Part shown: positions 24,501 to 37,500 of the stretch, in pieces
Layout of the letters: every line of letters begins with the position of its first letter
Position numbering within the stretch: the first letter of the stretch is position 1
Assembly (NCBI GenBank): GCA_012274445.1
Contig: JAAROD010000069.1
Location: 1,054,001 to 1,118,000 of the forward strand
DNA from: Sclerotiophoma versabilis
Lineage: Eukaryota; Ascomycota; Dothideomycetes; Pleosporales; Didymellaceae
Length of the DNA stretch: 64,000 nucleotides
Direction of reading: 5' to 3'
Position numbers and translations under genes: made by a program
The notes under the pieces: generated by a model
What the model was told of the DNA's origin: nothing
The model's input: only the letters and a program-made list of their open reading frames with translations
Databases searched by the model: none

Positions 24501-26476
24501 GGGTAAGCTTATTAGCCTCTGTTTTTAGAAACGTTTAGTATTTACTTTTTAGATAGTCTAGTAGAACTGTCTATAGGTCTAATAACTCTTTTTTCTTAAG
24601 TACCTTCTAAATATCTACTATTAAAGTAGAAAAGACTATAGTGTTTAGGTTTTTATAAGACCTCTTTTATAGAGCCTATAATAGAGCTAGGTTTACCTAT
24701 TATATAACCTAATTAGGTTTAATTTTTTTTTAGCTTCTTACTTATATTTTAGAAGAGTATATAAATATTAACTTTTTTATAGGTACTAGTATTATATTAT
24801 ACTAGTCTATTTAGGGCTGTTCTAGTATAAGGTTATATTCTTCTTTATTTTCTAGAATATAAGCCTATATAGTTTCTTTATATCTATCTATATCTAGATT
24901 AAACTTAGTTACTTCTATAATTTATAATATCTTTCTAGTAATACTAGTTATTCTTCTTTTATAAGCTTAGGTATATAATAGTTTATATTTTTTTATAAAT
25001 CTAAAAGAGGTAATTCTATAGGTTAGATAACTAGTATTAATTAGTATATATACTATAGCTGTTTTGTCTACTAGTATATAGAGAGATATAGGTTTACTAT
25101 CTACCTACTACTAGTAGAACTCTCTAAAAGATTTATTTTTCTTTACTTTCTTACTTCTTAACTTCTATCTACGTCTATAGGCAGAAGTAGCTAGTTTTCT
25201 AAGTTAGATCTCTCTAATTTAGAGATTTCTTCTAGAGTATTAGTTATAGTTATAGCTTTTACCTAGATACTATTAGGCCTTTTTACTAGTCTAAGTTTAT
25301 ATTAGTTTATATAGTAGCTATTCTTTCTATAATAAACGCACTAGTTATTAGACCTCTGTTTTTCTATTATTTTTTAGAGCTACTATTCTACTCTCTTATA
25401 GTTATCTAGTTCTATATAACCTTTATAGGCCTTAGTAGCCTCTTAATTTATTTTATTATTATTATTAGGTTTTTTATTACCTCTATTAAAGTTTCTATTA
25501 ATATAACTTTATACTTATTATATACTAATATCTACTTTAGAAACTCTTACTATAAGCGCCTAGAGGTTCTATTTTTTTAGAATATCTACTAATATTATTT
25601 TCTCTTAGAAATCTAGGCAGAGTACTAATATGTACCTTATCTTAAGGTTCTAGGTGTTATTTTCTTCTACTATATTATACACTAGTTAGATAAATTCTAT
25701 ATTTAAGATTTCTAGAGAGTAATTATATTTCTTTATTATAATTATCTAGAGCTTTTAACGCAAGTGTTTCTTAAATAAGAAGTTCTTATACTATTTATCT
25801 AGAAATACCTAGAAGTTATCTATTATTCTATCTAGGTTCTAATCTTTCTATAAAAGACCTACGTATACAGCTTATCCTTCTAGATAGTTAAATATATATA
25901 CTACTCTAATACTAGAGTAGTCTTCTAGTAATATAAGTTTATTAATTATCTAGAATCTAAACGTCTAGTATACTTGTCTGTTTCTACTAAACTTCTCTAT
26001 ATCTAGGAGTTTTATTAGTTAAGAGGAGTAGTAATGCCTAATATTAGGTATTACTATTATAGATAAAGCATTAGAGTTTAAGTTCTATTAACTTTTAAGC
26101 TGCTATACTTAAGTTTCTACTAGGCAGGTAATATATTTCTAGAGTTAGTTATCTTAAGACTTCTTAGGGGCGCTTGTTAGAACTAGTAGCTTAGCGCTAG
26201 GTAGTGCTAATATATTCTCTAGTAATTATAACTATAGTAGATAGTTTACTAGGTTTATTATAGCTCTGTTTAGAGCTTCTTCTTACTATTCCTTAGAGAG
26301 GGTTATAATAGCTTAGTATTACACTTTACTATAGATATCTAACTTTAAGTTGTTTCTATTGTATAACTTAATTCTATAGTTTAATAGGGGCCTTATAGTA
26401 TTATTAGTAGTTCTGTTTATTCTAGGTAGTACTCTTTAGTACGTGTTAGTAGAAGAAAAGAGTAATTAAATTTAAT

Positions 26477-26789
26477 TTTAAGAAGCTAGCTGCTAAGAGC
26501 TATATATAAGTAGAAACTAAATAAATTTAATACTTATCTACTAGTACAGAGTCTTATATATATATACTAGAAGGTAGAAGGTATATAGAACCTGTTTATA
26601 GAGTTTGTAATTCTTTAGTAGCCTTTATAGTAGTAAGACAGGCTCTAGTCTAGAGGGTTTAGATAGCCTATTATAGAGACTAAAATTACTAGAGTTCTAC
26701 TAAGGACCTATAGGGCTAGAGCGTAATTAGCTAGAGTACCTAAGGCCTTCTGTGCGCTAAGGCACTAGTCTAGAGCCTAGCCTATTACA
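26477..26789 (-). repeat. LTR of innermost Gypsy, right copy
   Basis: 313-base copy of the LTR at 19359-19675, followed by target duplication GCTAG. Confidence 0.82.
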
Positions 26790-28299
26790 GCTAGCTACGT
26801 ACACTAGCTAGAATAATACTGTATTAATAATAATATTCTAATAATAATTAAAACTAAGAGTTAAGAAGGAATTAATACAGACTACTGCGTCTACTAATAA
26901 CTTTAGCTCTCTAGTTAATATAGTAATTAATATTAATATTAAGCTGTATAAACTATAACAGGAATTATAAAAGGACCTATAAGTATAAGTAACAGCTTAT
27001 ACTACTTACCTGCTTCTATATAACCTATAGTATAATAACCTTAACTAAGGAAACTATAGAAGTAATTACTACTAGCTAAATACTAAACACTAGGTATATA
27101 ACAGTACTAGTAGTAGTTACTATAAACTAAAGGCTATAGACCTGTCTAATATTAATAAAGAACTAGAACTAAGATAGAACTAGAAAAGTAAGAGTAGTAA
27201 TAGAAAGGACAAGTCTAGTATAACTTATTATAGTTATAGTAAGTAAGGCTACTATACTAAGAATTATTAATTAAAGAATAAGGTAGTTTAATAACTTAAT
27301 ATACTTACCTATAGAGATGCAGATACTAGTAAAAAATAGAAAATTCTTACTAATAATATAGAACGTCTTATAGAAGACTCTAAGACTAAATCTAATAATA
27401 ATTATATTATACTATCTAATAAGAATATATAGAATATCTAAAGCTAAGCACCTATACTATACTAAGAGTTAGATAAACAGTAGTAGTACCTATAAGACCT
27501 AATAAGATAACTATTAGCATAGATAGGATAAGTATATAAATAAGAATTAGAAGTATATAGATATAAGCAGCCTATAATATCCTAATAACTACGTAACACA
27601 GCTAGATAAGAAGTAGATAGAGGTATTATCTACGCCTCTAACACTAAAGAAAATTAGTATAATTTAGATATATAAGAATTTTATAAATATATAGACACTA
27701 AACTAGCACGTTAAGAAATCTAAGACAATAATACTACCTTTTAAGAAAACTATAATTAGATTACTAAGAGTATTTATAAAAAACTATAACAAATAGCACT
27801 TTAAACTTACGCAGAATAATAATAGGTTAATAACCTAAGTAAATCCTAATAGGATTAGTAGAAACATAATTTTAATAAACTTAGTGCTAGTAACTACACT
27901 ATATAACAGAAGCTTAAGTAATAAGTAAAAAATAACTAAAGTAGAAATAAGCCTAACTTTAATAGAAGCTAGTATTACTTCTAAACCTATAACTAGAGTA
28001 CGCCTTAGACTACTAGAATCTAAATTATAGAAAACTATTATAGATAGTATACGTATATAACGCCTATTATATATATAAATTAGAAAAACTAAGAAAAGAA
28101 TAGTTTCTAATTTCTAGTACTATATATAGGAAACAATAGTATAATTATAAGAATAATATATATAAAATACACCTCTAGAATAAATATTCTAAGCTATACT
28201 TTCTAGGTATAGATAATTACTAGGTAATTATATATATATAATGAGTTATTAATACCTCCTAATATAACCTACACTAGCAGTATTACCTTAACCTAAACT

Positions 28300-31200
28300 A
28301 TAAGCTATATAAAGGTAGTAAGATTATCTATAGATTTAGTAATAAAAAGACTTCTTTAGGTAAGTGCTAAAAGAGTACTCTACTAAGTAATCTTTTAATA
28401 CTATTAAGGACAGCTTACTTATTAGACTACCTATTAAGTTAAATAAAGTAGTATTATTAGCACTCTTAGACTTAGGAGCACAGGTAAACTATATATTCTA
28501 GATAGTAATATACTAAGTAGGTCTTATACTATATATAAAGAAATATGCCTATTTACTCTAAGTAGCTAATAGAAAATTAATACTAAAAGAGCTGTATATT
28601 ATATATAAGGTAATAGCAGCCTTTCTAGAAATATAGAGGTACTATAAGAAACTAACTCTAGACGTCTTTATAAAGGCTGCGCATAATATTATACTAGAAC
28701 TTCTCTAGCTATAGAAGTATAATTTAGAGATAGACTAGATATAGAAAAGACTTTTATTAAGATAATATAAATATAGTACTAATATATTAAAGCCTATGCA
28801 GTGCACGCTGCAACTAGTAAATAAAAAGAAGATTAATAATATCTCTTTAATATATAAGACGTGCTAAGATAGAGTAGTTAACTATATAGATAAAGAAAGC
28901 CCCTCTATAATAGTTAAGAAGAATACAAGTATACTTTCTAGTATACTAGATATATATAGATAGTATACCTAGATATTTAAAGAAGAGTTATCTATAAAAG
29001 CACTACCTAAGTATTAATCTTAGAATTATAAGATTAAACTTAAGGAAGAGAAAGAACTACTCTTTAGGCCTAAATACTAGTTATCTAAGAGAGAGCTTAA
29101 GATAGTACGTAAGTATATTAGAAAGAACCTTATAAAAGAATTTATTAGAAAATCTAAATCCCTAGCAGAATTCTCTATTCTATTTATACTAAAGAAAGAT
29201 AGTAAGCTAAGGCTTTGCGTTAACTACTAGAAGTTAAATAATATTACTATTAAGAATTATTATCTACTACCTAATATATCTAAGTTATAGGACTAGTTAT
29301 TAAGAGTAAAGTTCTTTACTATACTTAACTTATACAGAGCGTACAACCTTATATATATAAAGAAAGGCAAAGAATAGAAAATAGTATTTAGAACCTATTA
29401 TAGTTACTATAAGTATATAGTTATACTATTTAGGCTAACTAATATACTAGTAGTATATTAGGCACTAATTAATAATATACTATAGGTATACCTAGATTTT
29501 ATAGTAGTAGTATATCTTAATAATATCCTAGTATATAGTAAGATACTAGAAGAATATAAGGTCTATATATAATAAGTGTTAGAATACTTAGTAATAGTAA
29601 ACCTTAGGCTAAAGCTAGAGAAGTGTAAATAGTATAAAGAAGAAGTAGAGTTTCTTAGCTATATTATAGAAAGATATAGAGTTAAGATAAGTAAAAAGAA
29701 AATCTAGGTTATAAAGAATTAGCTACTACCTACTATAGTTAAGAGAATTTAAGAATTTCTTAGGTTTATTAACTTTAACTAATACTTTATCAAGAACTAC
29801 TCTATAAAGGCCTTACTACTTATAAGACTTATATATAAAGATATACTCTTTAAGTAGAAATAAGTATAAAAGAATACTTTCTAATTACTTAAGTAAGTAT
29901 ATATAGAGCCTTCTATACTAATTATATTTAGAAGTAGTAAACCTATACGCCTTAAAATAGATACCTTAGATTTAGTATTAGAAGCATGCATTACTTAAGA
30001 ATAAGACAGTTAATAGCACCTAATTACCTACTATTTAAGAAAGTTTATAGTACTAGAAGAATAGTATAATATATATAATAAGGAGCTTATAGCTATTATT
30101 AATATACTATAATATTAGAGAGTATATATAGAAAGCTACTTAGAACTTACTATTTATATAGATTATAAGAACTTAGTATACTTTACTACTACTAAGGTTC
30201 TAAACTAATAATAAGTGCGCTAGTTAGAAATACTTAGTTAGTATAAGTTTAAGATCCTATATAAACTAGAAAAAGAAAACAGCTAAGCAGATATACTTAG
30301 CTAACGCTACGACCTTATAGGTAAAAAAACAATTAATAAGTTTACTATTCTAAAAGTTAATAAGAATAGTCTATTAGGACTATTATAGCAGCTTAATTTA
30401 GTAATATAAGTTTAGCAGAAATAATATATTCTAGAGTAAGTACTAGAGGAACTTTAGAAGAAAGTTATTTTAAGATATTATAATAATACGCTATATAGAC
30501 ACTCTTGTATTACTTATACTATAGAACTTATTAAGTAATACTATAAGTTTACTAATATAAAGAATAAAGTTACTAAGTTTATTAGAAACTGCGTATAGTA
30601 CTAATAGAATAAATATAGTATAGATACTAAGTATAGAAAAGTATAGGTAATAGAGCTACCTATAGCACTATAAATAAATATTATAATAGATTTTATTATA
30701 TAGCTACTACTCTCTAAGAACTCTATTATAGAATATACCTATAACCTAATTTTTATTATAGTAGATTAATTTACTAAGTATACTAAAATAATACTATTTA
30801 GACACAGCTATACTATATAGAAGCTAGCTATAGTATTTATTAATTAGATTATTTACTACTATAGAATACCTAAATTAATTATTAGTAACAGAGATAAGCT
30901 TTTTATATTAAACTATTAGACTATAATACTTACTATATTAAGTACTAAGAAAAAGCTATCTACAGCCTATTATCTGTAGATAGATAAATAGATAGAAAGA
31001 ATAAATTAGACTATAGAAATATACCTTTAGATCTATAGTAACTAGAAATAAGATAACTAGGTTTTACTATTACCTATAGTATAAATTATATATAATAATA
31101 AGTTATTAGAAGTAATAGGTATAATAATATTCTTTATAAACTATAGAAAATACCTAAATCTTAAATCTCTTTACTTAATCTCTTAATTACTCTATTTAAA

Positions 31201-31710
31201 TAGAATTAGTAATAGCTTTAGTAGTTAGACTAAAGAAAGTATACTAGAGATTACTTAAAAATATTATATAAGCTTAGAAACAAGCTATTTTATATATTAA
31301 CTAGAAATAAAAAACAGCACCTTAGCTAAAGAAGAAAGATAAGGTCTATCTCTTTATAAAAATTCTTAGAATATAGAGAGTAATAAAAAAACTAGATAAG
31401 GTTAAGGTTAGGTAATTTTCTATTTCTAAGCAAGTTAGCCTAGTTAACTATTAACTTAAGCTACCTAAGAATGCAAAGATTTATCTAGTGTTCTATATCT
31501 TACTATTAAAACCTACTAACCTAAGAATACTAATCTAAAAAGACTTCTACTACTAAGCTAACAGCTATAATAAGTAGAAAGTCAAAAAAATAGTAATATA
31601 TTAGAGAACTAAGAAAGGTATTTAATACCTAGTTAAATAGTTAGAATACCTAGAATTAGAAAATATATAGAAACCTCTAATATACCTTATAAACTACTGC
31701 TAATTAGTAT
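28300..31710 (+). pseudogene. pol remnant (RT-RNase H-integrase-chromodomain) of subtype A Gypsy
   Basis: The plus-strand frame keeps the order of Ty3/Gypsy pol. The YLDD box of reverse transcriptase is present as YLNNILVYS at 29513-29539, where both catalytic Asp codons have become Asn, as expected from G-to-A change. RNase H and integrase follow, and the end carries the Trp-Leu-Gly-Tyr type pattern of a chromodomain with its Trp codons changed to stops. Confidence 0.8.
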
Positions 31711-32289
31711 AAAAGTACTATAATTTATAATAGATTTCTTAATAAGCCTAAAAGTAGCCTAGGTTATAAGTAAGGTATATATACCTATTAATGCTACTAG
31801 ATAATCTATATTCTTAGTAAGATTTAGTTTACCTAGTTTAGCTATCTTATTTACTATACACAGCGCCTTTTACTATATATAATTCTTAGCTTATTTTAGA
31901 CTCTTTTTATTTTATAACAACTATATAATAATAGTTACTAATAGAGTCTTATCTTCTTCTACCTTCTTTTTATACTCTTTATAAGTATAATCTAGTAACT
32001 TCTCTAATATATTAATACAGAGCTTCTTAGCCTTAATACACTTAATATATTTTAGACGCTTTATAGTATTTAGTATAATATAGTACTTATAGCCTTTAAA
32101 GAAATAGTAGTTATAGAGAACTTTAGTAGAAGTATTAGCTTAATAAATTTCTAAACTAAGCTAAAGATTGCAGGTATAAAAAGACATCTTAATATACTAG
32201 TTACTAGATATAGAGATAAGCTTAGTTTTATATAGGCCTAGCTTCTAGTTATATAGTTTAGAAATAAACCTAAAGAAGAAGAAGAATAG

Positions 32290-32787
32290 TATTATTATTC
32301 TGTGCAGATAAAGCAGTATAGTAATTAAGTAGCTAACTAGAGCTCTTACCTAAGAGCTAGGGTAGAGCTAGAAAGAATCTCTCTTTATATAGTTATATAA
32401 CATACTTATTAATAAGTATAATATACGTAACCTACTTATTAATAAGCATTATATATTATTACTTATTAATAAGTAATACTATATATCTTATTAGACTAAC
32501 CCTAGTTACTTATTAATAAGTATTATCTTCTAGTAAGTATATAGTTAGCAGGAATACAACTCTTATAGTTTATGTTTAACTTAGTTAATTAAGTTTGTCT
32601 TTAGAATCTTAACTCTAACTCTTAAGCTAGATAGTCTACTCTATACTACTTATTATTACTCTCTATTATTATAGTGTTTTACTAGGTAATTACTCTAACT
32701 CTTATAGACTCTTCTGTGCTAGCGCTTATCCCTAAGAACTAATATAAATAGTACTAATAAGCTTTACTTAAAAGTATAACTTTAAAA
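32290..32787 (+). repeat. Right LTR of family 1 subtype A element
   Basis: 498 bases, same length as the left copy. RIP has changed TGTTACGATCC at the start into TATTATTATTC. Mutated palindrome array at about 32403-32523. Confidence 0.88.
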
Positions 32788-34032
32788 GTAACTACTAAAA
32801 TTATACTATCTAATAGGCTAAAAAGCCTAGACTTCCTAATATAGAAATATTTAATAAAGAATTATATAAATAATATCTTTAATAGAAGATAAAGGTATAG
32901 GCTAAGCTATATAGAGACTAACTAGTATACTCTACTAAAAAGAACTAGGTTAACTACGTAATTACTTATATAACTAGTTAAGTGTTTAATACTCTATCTC
33001 TAATAATAATAGGCCTTATAAATAGTACTACTCTACTAATACTTAAGAAGGCCTAGGTATACCTTAATTAGTTCTTTAAGGACTCTACTACCTAGAAGAA
33101 AGCCCTTAAGTACTTACGTATAATAAAATAAGGTAATAATAACTTTAACCTATATATTTAGAAGTTTAACCTTAAGCTATAAGAGGCAGCCTTAGACAGA
33201 GCTAGTTACGCTTAGAAGATTAACTATCTTAAGAATAGTTTAAACAGTAAGCTGTTAAGAGTATAAGCTAGATATTAACTACTTAGACTTAAGACGTATA
33301 AATAGTTTATATAATATGCTAGAATAATATAAGAGAACCTTAAGGCTGTAGACAGAATTATAGGTAACAGCTACTCTACCTAGATATATAACTTAACCCT
33401 CTAGGAACCTTTATAAAGAAATAGTAATAAAATAAACTAGTAGCCTATAGTAGGTGCTTACTAGCTCTATATAAAGAAGAGAGAGTACTAGAGAATAGAA
33501 GAAGAACTTTAGAAAAGAAGAGTAATAGGCACCTACCTAAAGTATAGTAATAAAGGCTATATAGTATAAAATTATAAGAAGAAAGTACCTTTTAGCTTAC
33601 CTTTCTATATAGATAAGTAGAAGGTAACTACTAGAACTTCTAGAGTTACTTCTGCCTAACCTACTAAAGAGACGTCTTCCTCTAAAGATAAGAGAAAAGA
33701 CTAGCCCTAGCTAAAAGTTATATACTAGAGCCTCTTTAATAAGTTCTAAAGCCTATATAAACTATATATTCTTTACTCTATTAACTAGCTATAATAAAAC
33801 CTATAATAATTTATATAATTATTAACTTAACTATATAAGCTACTACTATAATTAATAATAGTTACTATATTTATTATCTAGTAAATAAATAGTTTATATA
33901 AAGAATAAACTTACTATATATACTAATTACTTCTATTAAAATAGAAGAAGTAAATAACTAGATAAGTAAGATTTCTAAGATTATAGAATTTACTCTTAAT
34001 ATTAGAGGCGTATAACAGCTATAAGTAGTAGC

Positions 34033-34531
34033 TGTTGAAGTTGTACTTTCAAGCAAAGCTCGTAAGCACTATTCGTATTGGTTCTCAGGGATGAGCGCTG
34101 GTACAGGAAGGTCCGTAAGGGTTGGGGTTATTGCCTAGTGAAACACCGTGGCAATAGAGGGTAACAATGAGTAGTGTAGAGTAGACTATCTAGCTCGAGA
34201 GTTGGGGTCGAGATTCCAAAGACAAACTTGATTGACTAAGTTGAACACGAACCATAAGGGTTGTGTTCCTACTGACTATATACTTGCTATGGGGTAATGC
34301 TCGTTGACGAGCGACTAGGGTCAGTCCAATGAAATACATAGCGTTGCTCGTTGACGAGCGATAACATACGATGCTCGTTGACGAGCAAGTCACGTGTGTC
34401 ATGCTCGTTGACGAGCATGTCACGTGACCGTACAAAGGGAGATCCTTCCTGACTCCGCCCCTGGTTCATGGGTGAGGGCTGTGGTTGGCTACTTAATCAC
34501 TGTGCCGCTTCGTCCGCACAGGATCGTAACA
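34033..34531 (-). repeat. Unmutated solo LTR of family 1 subtype A
   Basis: 499 bases, inverted with respect to the LTRs at 18351 and 32290, starting TGTTGAAG and ending GATCGTAACA. It is flanked by an exact five-base target duplication GTAGC (34028-34032 and 34532-34536), so it is a genuine insertion that has lost its body by LTR-LTR recombination. Composition is near balanced, with abundant CA, TG and CG, in the middle of sequence almost without them. It splits the family 2 Gypsy between gag and pol. The short open frames seen in it are LTR sequence, not genes. Confidence 0.9.
34299..34426 (-). promoter_or_regulatory. Palindrome array with CACGTG boxes in the LTR (probable U3 enhancer)
   Basis: Four copies of GCTCGTTGACGAGC lie at 34299-34312, 34346-34359, 34373-34386 and 34403-34416. 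Each is palindromic except for the two central bases. The last two are each followed by GTCACGTG, with CACGTG at 34391-34396 and 34421-34426. In the element's own orientation the array is upstream of the presumed transcript start, so it is a plausible binding array for a dimeric host factor, the CACGTG boxes suggesting a bHLH or bZIP protein. Function is inference. Confidence 0.6.
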
Positions 34532-34536
34532 GTAGC

Positions 34537-37500
34537 TTATATTAGCCTATTAACGTATAAGTATAATATAATCTTAAAGAAGACCTAGCTAGAGAATATT
34601 AGAGAAGTTATTAACTTCTAGAGAAGATTACTATAGATAAAGTAATATAAAGTTACTATATAAAGCACTAAAGTACTTACCTCTCTAGACTACTACTCTA
34701 TATTAGTAGTAGCCTTTTAGTACTATATATAGAAGAGCTATAAGAAAGACTCTAGAGTTTAAGTCTTTACTGCTAGCATGCAAGATATCTAAAAGGCTTT
34801 AAAACCTAAGACCTAGATAATAAAAAAAGAAGTATAAACTATACTCTCTATATACCTATAATTATATATTTAGCTATTTATTTTAGAAGAAGAAAATAAG
34901 CTACTACTATATAGAGGCCTAAAGGTAGATTATATAATTAAACTAAATAAAGTAGAGAGAAAGACTCTAGAAGTACTATACAGCCTACTCTATATAAAAT
35001 CTAGAGATAAGCTTCTTATCTTATACTGTACGCTACTAAACCTACTTAAAAAGGGGTTTATTAGAGCTAGTAACTTTTAAGTAGCCTTACTAGTACTATT
35101 TATATAAATACTAAAAAGTAGACTTTACTTTTACGTAGACTATAGAGCGCTTAATACTCTTATAAAGAAGAATTAATACTCTCTTCTACTAATTAAAGAA
35201 ACTCTAAACCTAATTAGATAAGCTACCTAATATATAAAGCTAGATATTACTACTAATTTCTATAAGATTAGAATATCTAAGAAATAGAAATAAATAACTA
35301 CCTTCTATATAAGGTTTAGATTATATAAATACTCTAAGTACTTTTTAAAGGTATATTAACTAGGCCCTAAGAGACTTTCTAGACAACTTTACATCTATAT
35401 ACTTAGATAATATTCTTATCTTTACTAAGAAGTTCTTATAGAAATATTATAAATATATATAATAAGTAGTTAAATACCTATAGAAAGCTAGCCTATACTT
35501 AGAAATTAATAAATATAAATTTAATATTTAATATATAAAGTACCTTAGCTTTATTCTAGAGAGTAGAAAGAAAATTTCTATAGATTCTAAAAAGGTATAA
35601 GTAATTAAGAAGTAGTAAGCTCTAACTACTATTAAGAGTATATAAGAGTTTCTAGAATTTACTAATTTCTATAGAAAGTTTATTAAGAACTTTACTACTT
35701 TATTTAAGCTACTTATACGGCTTATAAAGAAAGACTTACTATTCTAATAGAAGAAGAAGTAAGAGTAAGCCTTTCTAGCCTTAAAGGAAGCCTTTCTATT
35801 AGATAAAGTACTTCCTACCTTAGACCTAGAGAGGAAGGCTATAGTTAAATATAATTTCTCTAGCTTTACTATAGGTACTACTCTCTTATAAGAAGATATA
35901 TTTAGTAACCTCTATATAGTTATATATCTCTTATAAAGGTTCTTCTCTTATAAAGTAAACTACTCTATTTTTAATAAGAAACTTCTAGTAGTAATCTTCT
36001 ACTTATAGAAATAGGATACTAAACTCTAAAGTATATAAGAGTTTAAAGTTATTACTAACTATAAGAACCTTAAGTACTTTACTAAGAAATAAAAGCTTAC
36101 TAAAAAACATATAGAATAGGCTTAATTTATATTCTAGTTTAGTAATATAAAAATCTACTATAGACTAGAAAAAGAGAATATATAAGTAGATACTCCTTTA
36201 AGAAGAGACTAAGATATACTCTAAGAAGAAGATAATAAGTAGCTTACTAGTAGAGAGTTTATTATACTTATTCTATTCTATTAATAGAACCTTACCTATA
36301 CTGCTCTTGTATAAACGCCTACTCTTACTATAGAGAATGCTATCTTACTAGACACCTTACCTTAGCTGCTGCCCTTAGATAACTTAATAGCTTACTACTA
36401 GAACTAAGCTATAGAAAATAATAAGATATACTTAGCTATATAATAAGCTAATAAGAATAGTATAAGATCTTTAAATACTGTTATAAAAAAGATAGTAGTA
36501 TTCTTAGGTAACTGTATAGTAATAGATAATAATAAACTCTAGTAGAGAAATAGAACCTAGGTACTAAATAGTAAACCTATCTATATAGGTATTATATAGT
36601 AAGTATATCTTATAGTCTAGACAGGATACTCTAGAAGAGAAGAAACCTACTATATAATAGTAAGAATATAGTACTAGCTAGAGATAAGTAAAGATAACTA
36701 TTACTTTATATAAAATTATAATATTTATTAGTAGAGTACCTCTTAGAGAGATAGAAAATATAGTTCCTTATAACTATTACTAGTACCTAGCTGTACGTAG
36801 TAAGACCTTATAGTTAATTTTATTACTAGTCTTTTACTTTTCTTAGGTTATATAAACCTTATAGCTATAAAAGACTAACTAAGTAAGAGTATAATTTTAA
36901 TCTTCTTAAAGAAGATTAAAGTAGATAATATTACTTAGGTATTTATATAAGAAGTTTACTAACTATATAGACTTCTATAGTCTATTACCTTAGATAGAGG
37001 TACTTAGTTTATTAGTAAACTCTAGAGAAGAGTATATAAACTTCTAGGTATATAATAAAACCTTTCTACTATATTCTACCTATAAATAGATAGACTTACT
37101 AAGAGAGCTAATAGTAATATTAAAGTAGTAGCATATATGTACGCAAACTAAGTATAAGATAACTAGGCTATACTTACTCTAATACTAGAACTAATACTTA
37201 ACACCTATACAAACTTAATAACTAGAGTCTTACTCTTCTTTCTTTAATATAGGTTTAAGAATACGCTATTCTCTCTAGACCTGCTAGATAACCTAGCTAA
37301 AGGTAACCTAATAGATTATATAATAGATCTAAGGAAGTAGGCTAAAATAATTATATAGACCTTATGCTAAGTAGTAGACTAGGTAATTTTAGTAATAATA
37401 TACTTCTAATAATAATAAAAAGCTTAGGCTAACTATATAAGATAACTAGCGCCTAAATACTAAGTTAGAGACTAGGTCTAGCTAAACCTAAAAAATATTT

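Larger units (their letters stand above)
19359..26789 (-). mobile_element. Ty3/Gypsy retrotransposon, family 3 (innermost, minus orientation)
   Basis: Direct LTRs at 19359-19675 and 26477-26789 with TGTAA..TTACA-type ends. The target duplication GCTAG is exact at 19354-19358 and 26790-26794. It interrupts the gag of the subtype A element. Total length is 7.43 kb. Coding direction is leftward: reverse transcriptase and RNase H read on the minus strand over roughly 24400-23150, with the catalytic YxDD box altered to YINN near 23950-23980. A C/T-rich tract beside the left LTR is the polypurine tract seen from the other strand. All frames are broken. Confidence 0.85.
18351..32787 (+). mobile_element. 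Ty3/Gypsy retrotransposon, family 1 subtype A, inserted in family 2 gag
   Basis: Direct LTRs at 18351-18848 and 32290-32787, flanked by GCAAC on the left and GTAAC on the right: one five-base duplication with a RIP-type C-to-T difference. The gag frame of family 2 continues across the insertion. Net length without the nested element at 19359-26789 is about 7.0 kb. Gag begins after the left LTR and resumes at 26795. A zinc-knuckle trace lies at about 27221-27270, reverse transcriptase at about 29150-29700, RNase H at about 29930-30320, integrase at about 30480-31200 and a chromodomain trace at about 31590-31700. A purine-rich tract precedes the right LTR. It is coding-dead through many RIP-type stops. 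Confidence 0.88.

Noticed and set aside
34299..34416. Regular palindromes resembling a CRISPR array
   Set aside because: Short palindromes with uneven spacing inside an LTR in a fungal genome; no spacers or cas genes.
34190..34469. Two minus-strand open frames with repeated TCSSTS-like peptides
   Set aside because: They are translations of the palindrome array in the solo LTR.
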